Below are positions 60,708-64,000 of a stretch of 64,000 bases of DNA, one piece after another; position 1 is the first letter of the stretch; each line of letters opens with the position of its first letter. The stretch comes from Nocardia wallacei (lineage in GTDB: Bacteria; Actinomycetota; Actinomycetes; Mycobacteriales; Mycobacteriaceae), in NCBI RefSeq assembly GCF_014466955.1, contig NZ_AP023396.1, forward strand, positions 7,688,001 to 7,752,000. Reading direction: 5' to 3'. The notes under the pieces were generated by a model, which was not told the DNA's origin, made no database searches, and worked only from the letters and a program-made list of their open reading frames with translations. A program made the translations under genes and the position numbers.

Positions 60708-60914
60708 TCAGGCGCGGCCGATTCCGGCTCCGCGCACGCCGTCGACGAATCCGGCCCACTCGTCGGAACCGAAGATCAGCGCCGGCCCGCCCGGGTTCTT
60801 GCTGTCCCGGACGCCCACGCGCCCGTCGGCCAGGAACGCGACCTCGACGCACTCCTTGCCCGCGCCGCTACGGCTGCTCTTGAACCATCGGGCGCCGACC
60901 AACTCACTGCTCAT
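60708..60914 (-). CDS. DUF397 protein
   Basis: A 68-residue protein: ARWFKSSRSGAGKECVEVAF then GVRDSKNPGGPALIFGSDEW match DUF397 closely. Such small proteins are usually encoded next to a HTH/DUF5753 protein, as here (47 bp downstream of it), and may act as toxin-antitoxin-like or developmental pairs (BldB/WhiJ-type systems of Streptomyces). AAAGGA precedes the ATG. Confidence 0.9.
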   Translation of the reverse strand: MSSELVGARWFKSSRSGAGKECVEVAFLADGRVGVRDSKNPGGPALIFGSDEWAGFVDGVRGAGIGRA

Positions 60915-60961
60915 CCTGCGTCCTTTCCGAGCGGGGGCGTGCTCGCGCACAGCGCTCCCAC

Positions 60962-61855
60962 TCATGCCGTGTACTCCTTGGCGACCTGCCGCAGCAGGTG
61001 CCTGCTCGCGGGAACGTCCAGCGCGCAACGCAACAGGCACTCGTGCGCCCGCCGATACCGCCGCACGTCACCTTGTCTTTCGAGATACAGATCTCCGGTG
61101 AAGCCCTCCACGTACACCACGGGCGGCTCCACCGGCTGCCCCTTGCTGTCGGTTCCGAATTCGAGGATCACGAACGGGCCGGTCGAAAGACCCAGGGGGA
61201 CACCGGCCGCGAAGGGCAGGACGCGCAGCGTGACATTGTCCCTAGTGCTCAGGTCGGCCAAGTGCCGCAGCTGCGCCGACATCACCCTCGTACTTCCGAC
61301 GACGCGGCGCAAGACCGATTCTCCCAGTACGACATCCACTGTCGCGGGATGATTCTTGCGAGTTATCAAGGCCTGCCGCTGCAGTCGCAACTGCACGCGG
61401 CGCTCCAGTTCGGCCTCGCTGTCGTCGGGATAGCCGAGCCCGTTGAGTGCGCGGGCGTACTCGGCGGTCTGTAGCAGGCCCGGCACCAACTCGGACTGGT
61501 AGGAGGTCAGGCGCTGCGCCGAGGCCTCCAAACCCACATAGACATCGAAGTTTTCGGGGATCAGGTCGCCGTAGGCGTGCCACCAGCTCTTGACGGCCGC
61601 CTGCTGGGCCAGGCCCTTGAGGCCCTCGGCGATGTCGTCCGGAATGCCGTAGATGCGACACAGCTCCTGAATGTCTATGGTGCGGATACGATCTGCCTGG
61701 CCCTTCTCGAGCCGTTGTAGCGTGCTGGCGCCCCACTCCATCAGGCGGGCGGCCTCCGCGATGGTCAGCCCGGCCTGAGTTCGCCAGTCCCGCAGGTATC
61801 TTCCGAGCTGGCGACGGGGGAGGGTCGACGACGCGGCCACAGAATTCTCAGACAC
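60962..61855 (-). CDS. XRE-family HTH regulator with DUF5753 domain
   Basis: A 297-residue protein. The XRE helix-turn-helix is near the N-terminus (LGRYLRDWRTQAGLTIAEAA, RLMEWGASTLQRLEKGQ) and DUF5753 follows from about 95 (LIPENFDVYVGLEASAQRLT, YQSELVPGLLQTAEYARAL, NVTLRVLPFAAGVPLGLSTG). The GTG at 61855 has CGGAG upstream. It is paired with the DUF397 gene downstream and divergent from three small genes. Regulatory role; the signal is unknown. Confidence 0.9.
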   Translation of the reverse strand: MSENSVAASSTLPRRQLGRYLRDWRTQAGLTIAEAARLMEWGASTLQRLEKGQADRIRTIDIQELCRIYGIPDDIAEGLKGLAQQAAVKSWWHAYGDLIPENFDVYVGLEASAQRLTSYQSELVPGLLQTAEYARALNGLGYPDDSEAELERRVQLRLQRQALITRKNHPATVDVVLGESVLRRVVGSTRVMSAQLRHLADLSTRDNVTLRVLPFAAGVPLGLSTGPFVILEFGTDSKGQPVEPPVVYVEGFTGDLYLERQGDVRRYRRAHECLLRCALDVPASRHLLRQVAKEYTA

Positions 61856-62049
61856 AGCGCACTCCGTTCTCTCGGATGCCTTTCGTCCACTATGGAGAAT
61901 CTTGCTCCCCCAGGTGGATTCGCTGCTGGAGATTCGCGCGAATTCCCTGTGGATATCCAAATCGGGCTTGGCAACTGTCCAGTTGCGGGATGCTGGAAGT
62001 GTGCCAGCGACGGCACAGCATCTGGAATCGCACGCAGGAACGAGGAGTC

Positions 62050-62370
62050 ATGGCTGTACACGTCATCGGGTCGTCGTTGATGACCAGCGACCTAACGCCG
62101 CACCGCGCCCGCAGCGTCGGACACGAAAGCTGGGTGGTGTCCTACCTTCCCGGTCGCACCCTGACCGGCGCACAGGCGGTCGCCGCACTGCAGGTTGCCG
62201 AGGTGGTGCCGCCGCTGCTCGACGCCGTCGGCGGGCTCGCCGACGAATTCGGCCTGACCCCGCTCGAAGCCGTCGGCATGGCTATTCACCAGCGGCCCTG
62301 GGACGATCCGGCGCCACCACCACGCCGCCGCTCCCGGCGCGCCGTGGCGGGGGTCCCGGCATGCAACTGA
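62050..62370 (+). CDS. Small conserved protein, first of a three-gene unit
   Basis: A 106-residue protein: RARSVGHESWVVSYLPGRTL and TGAQAVAALQVAEVVPPLLD, with an Arg-rich end. GAGGAG lies just before the ATG; an ATG at 62080 gives another plausible start. It overlaps the next ORF by 10 bp. It looks like the small actinobacterial proteins found beside HTH/DUF397 genes. Function unknown. Confidence 0.65.
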   Translation: MAVHVIGSSLMTSDLTPHRARSVGHESWVVSYLPGRTLTGAQAVAALQVAEVVPPLLDAVGGLADEFGLTPLEAVGMAIHQRPWDDPAPPPRRRSRRAVAGVPACN

Positions 62371-62564
62371 CCAGTCTGCACCTGCCGGTCGCCGGATTAC
62401 TGCGCTGCGGCGTCGATCCCGGCGTTCTCACCGCCGAACAGGCCCACGCCGCAATGCAACTGCACATCGACTGCACCGTGGACACCTGCCGGGTCCGCCG
62501 CCGCGCCCGCACCGTCCTGGTGGAGCAGGGCCGCTGCGTGCTCGACGAACGGGCCATGCCGTGA
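62361..62564 (+). CDS. Small conserved protein, second of a three-gene unit
   Basis: A 67-residue protein, MQLTSLHLPVAGLLRCGVDP and LTAEQAHAAMQLHIDCTVDT. It has two cysteines in CTVDTC. It overlaps both neighbours (10 bp upstream, GTGA downstream), so it is expressed with them. Function unknown. Confidence 0.6.
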   Translation: MQLTSLHLPVAGLLRCGVDPGVLTAEQAHAAMQLHIDCTVDTCRVRRRARTVLVEQGRCVLDERAMP

Positions 62565-62878
62565 TCGCCCGGGAGAACGGCCGCACGGTGGTGCGGCTCA
62601 CCGAGACTCGCGACGGCGCACCGGCACGGCACGCGGCCCGCCGCGCCGCGCGCACTCCCCGGCACGCACCCGCGCCCGGACGCCGGGTGCTGCCCCGCAC
62701 GACCGCCACCCGGTCGGGGCGCGCGCGACATGCCGCGCCCGCCCGGCACGCGGTGGTGCGCCGCCGCCCCGCGCACGCCGGGCTGGACAACTACGACCGC
62801 CTGCTGCTGTGGTTCGCCGGGTGGCTGCTCAGTGTCCGGATCGCGTTGGTCGGCGAGCAGCCGATCGACGAGAACTAG
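62561..62878 (+). CDS. Small Arg/Ala-rich protein with C-terminal hydrophobic helix, third of the unit
   Basis: A 105-residue protein. A very basic low-complexity region (ARHAARRAARTPRHAPAP) is followed by LDNYDRLLLWFAGWLLSVRI, a possible amphipathic or membrane helix. Its GTG overlaps the preceding stop (GTGA). It may bind nucleic acid and membrane; function unknown. Confidence 0.55.
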   Translation: MIARENGRTVVRLTETRDGAPARHAARRAARTPRHAPAPGRRVLPRTTATRSGRARHAAPARHAVVRRRPAHAGLDNYDRLLLWFAGWLLSVRIALVGEQPIDEN

Positions 62879-62890
62879 TGTGCTGCGGGG

Positions 62891-63496
62891 TTACCCGGCC
62901 ACGACACCCATCAGGGCATCGATGAAGGGCTGACCACCCATGATGGCGCCACCGGCCAGCGCGCCGACCAGCAGACCGATCGGCCCGGTCAGCCAGCTCA
63001 GGAAGAACATGCCGAGCACGGCGCCGATGAGGCCGCCGATCAGCCCGCCAGCGACCATGCCGACGACGTTGTTGTTGAGTTCGGTGACGAGGCGGCTCAT
63101 CGGATCAACCGGCTGCAGCTCACCGATGTCGGCGCCCTTGGCGTCCGGCGTCAGGGCCAGCGTGCGGCCGTCGGCGCTGATCTGCTGGGCCACCGGCAGG
63201 CGGTTGCCCCGCACCTCGAAAGTCAGTGGCACCTCGGCGATCACGTCGCCCGCGGCCGAGCGCAGCGCGACCTTGCTGCCGTTGTCGACGGTTTCGAAAC
63301 GGCCGCCGTCGACCGTGGTGGTGAGCACGCGTTCGTCCTCGGACAGCGTGGAGTGATAGGCGACGCCCTGATCGACGCCCGACGACGTCAGTTCGCGAGT
63401 GGGGGCCGACGACGGTGTGGCGTTCACGGTTCCCGCTGTGATGCCCACGGCGACGACAGCCATGAGGGTGGTGGCGGCGAGCCTGCCGAGCTTCAT
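62891..63496 (-). CDS. Secreted/membrane protein with signal peptide and C-terminal glycine-zipper helices (DUF8020-like)
   Basis: A 201-residue protein. A signal peptide of about 27 residues (LMAVVAVGITAGTVNA) precedes a beta-rich region (GVAYHSTLSEDERVLTTTVD, DGRTLALTPDAKG), then two hydrophobic glycine-rich helices (VAGGLIGGLIGAVLGMFFLS and GLLVGALAGGAIMGG). Proteins of this kind are characteristic of Nocardia, to my knowledge annotated DUF8020 or hypothetical. An AT-rich promoter (TATAAA near 63508) with AAAGGATATCAGAGG lies upstream. Confidence 0.72.
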   Translation of the reverse strand: MKLGRLAATTLMAVVAVGITAGTVNATPSSAPTRELTSSGVDQGVAYHSTLSEDERVLTTTVDGGRFETVDNGSKVALRSAAGDVIAEVPLTFEVRGNRLPVAQQISADGRTLALTPDAKGADIGELQPVDPMSRLVTELNNNVVGMVAGGLIGGLIGAVLGMFFLSWLTGPIGLLVGALAGGAIMGGQPFIDALMGVVAG

Positions 63497-63756
63497 CCTC
63501 TGATATCCTTTTTATACTCTTAATTCACACCGAGCCCTGGTGCGCCCGGTCGGCGACATACAGCGCCCGACTCTTGTTGCCGGAGGGTGTGATTGGCGAG
63601 ATGCGGCGGCGCTTCGTTGCCGAATTGTGACCTTTGCGCGCCTTCGACTCGACGCGGGGCCTCGTTTGGTGTATGCACTACGTGTCTTCGACTTGCACTC
63701 TCACACTTCGGATCTCGCCAGTGATGGTTCGAAGCCGACACACTGGAGGATGGCAC

Positions 63757-64000
63757 GTGTCGCGCCGACGCATCCATGCCGGATTCACTTTGGCGGGTTT
63801 CGTCATCGCGGCCGCGCTCTCGACGGCATGTCTCGCCGCCGCCGTGTTGTCGCTGACGGGCGACGACGAACCCACCCCCGTGCGGACGCAGGCGGCGACC
63901 ACCGCCACGCCGAGCGCGACGCCGCAGGGACAACCGGGTCTCGTGGCCCCGAACGCCGTGGAGTCCCCGACCGAACCGGCGCCCACGGCGGCGCCCGCGG
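63757..64000 (+). CDS. Membrane-anchored Thr/Pro/Ala-rich protein (truncated by window end)
   Basis: Reading from the GTG at 63757, with GGAGGA six bases upstream: SRRRIHAGFTLAGFVIAAAL then STACLAAAVLSLTG (one hydrophobic segment), DDEPTPVRTQAATTATPS and further Pro/Thr/Ala-rich sequence to the window end. It looks like a signal-anchored, extracytoplasmic protein with a flexible stalk. The 3' part is outside the window. Confidence 0.65.
   Translation, partial: MSRRRIHAGFTLAGFVIAAALSTACLAAAVLSLTGDDEPTPVRTQAATTATPSATPQGQPGLVAPNAVESPTEPAPTAAPA

Overview
This 64 kb window is chromosomal DNA from a high-GC actinobacterium of the order Mycobacteriales, most probably Nocardia. Three things point there. 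The left end keeps the gene order of the mycobacterial origin-proximal block (PadR regulator, DUF5318 protein, ponA-type PBP, DUF2029 mannosyltransferase-like protein, rpsF-ssb-rpsR-rplI, dnaB; Rv0047c to Rv0058 in M. tuberculosis as I remember it). Several proteins closely resemble mycobacterial FadD5, FadE10 and the Sdh1 complex. Small secreted proteins and a helix-turn-helix/DUF397 module of the kind common in Nocardia lie at the right end. GTG starts and ATGA/GTGA overlaps are frequent, and I see no tRNA, rRNA, phage or insertion-sequence gene.

Layout. 1-14.6 kb: peptidoglycan synthase and envelope glycosyltransferase, followed by a block of catabolic genes with their own regulators (an OYE-family reductase with MerR; a DMT exporter with a CGNR regulator), then the S6/SSB/S18/L9 operon with terminator and intein-free dnaB. 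14.6-25.6 kb: a run of regulator/target pairs (Rieske oxygenase with TetR; MFS exporter with ArsR-like repressor; ECF42 sigma factor with its DGPF protein; haloalkane-dehalogenase-like hydrolase with WYL regulator), then MFS, SGNH and HSL-type esterase genes. 25.8-35 kb: mixed accessory metabolism (AraC-like regulator that may be frameshifted, VOC, DUF2332, Nudix, AhpD-like pair, methyltransferases, phytoene-desaturase-like oxidoreductase, LysR, SGNH). 35.1-39.2 kb: a tightly coupled operon of 2OG-Fe(II) oxygenase, SDR and a large membrane protein with a kinase-like middle and an LPG-synthase-type membrane half. 39.2-47 kb: isochorismatase-like pseudoenzyme, FadD5, nitronate monooxygenase, MBL hydrolase and a solitary AT-KR polyketide-synthase fragment whose catalytic residues are missing. 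47-54.5 kb: S4 protein, NlpC/P60 cell-wall hydrolase under a c-di-AMP riboswitch, AAA ATPase, epoxide hydrolase, FadE10 and an alpha/beta hydrolase. 54.6-60.3 kb: a small conserved protein, a 16-bp tandem repeat, a thiolase-like pseudoenzyme, and the sdhC-sdhA-sdhB operon. 60.3-64 kb: small membrane and secreted proteins and the HTH/DUF397 accessory module.

The strongest regulatory observations are perfect or near-perfect inverted repeats in divergent promoter regions (7228-7247, 8615-8675, 17999-18098, 21127-21149). Each lies between a transporter or enzyme gene and a divergent regulator, so they are probable autoregulatory operators. The most unusual protein-level observations are three intact open reading frames whose family-defining catalytic residues are lost (39223-39858, 44353-47004, 55106-56278), and the 35097-39221 operon, which may be an undescribed envelope-modifying unit. 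Functions are inferred from motifs and remembered families; no database search was run.
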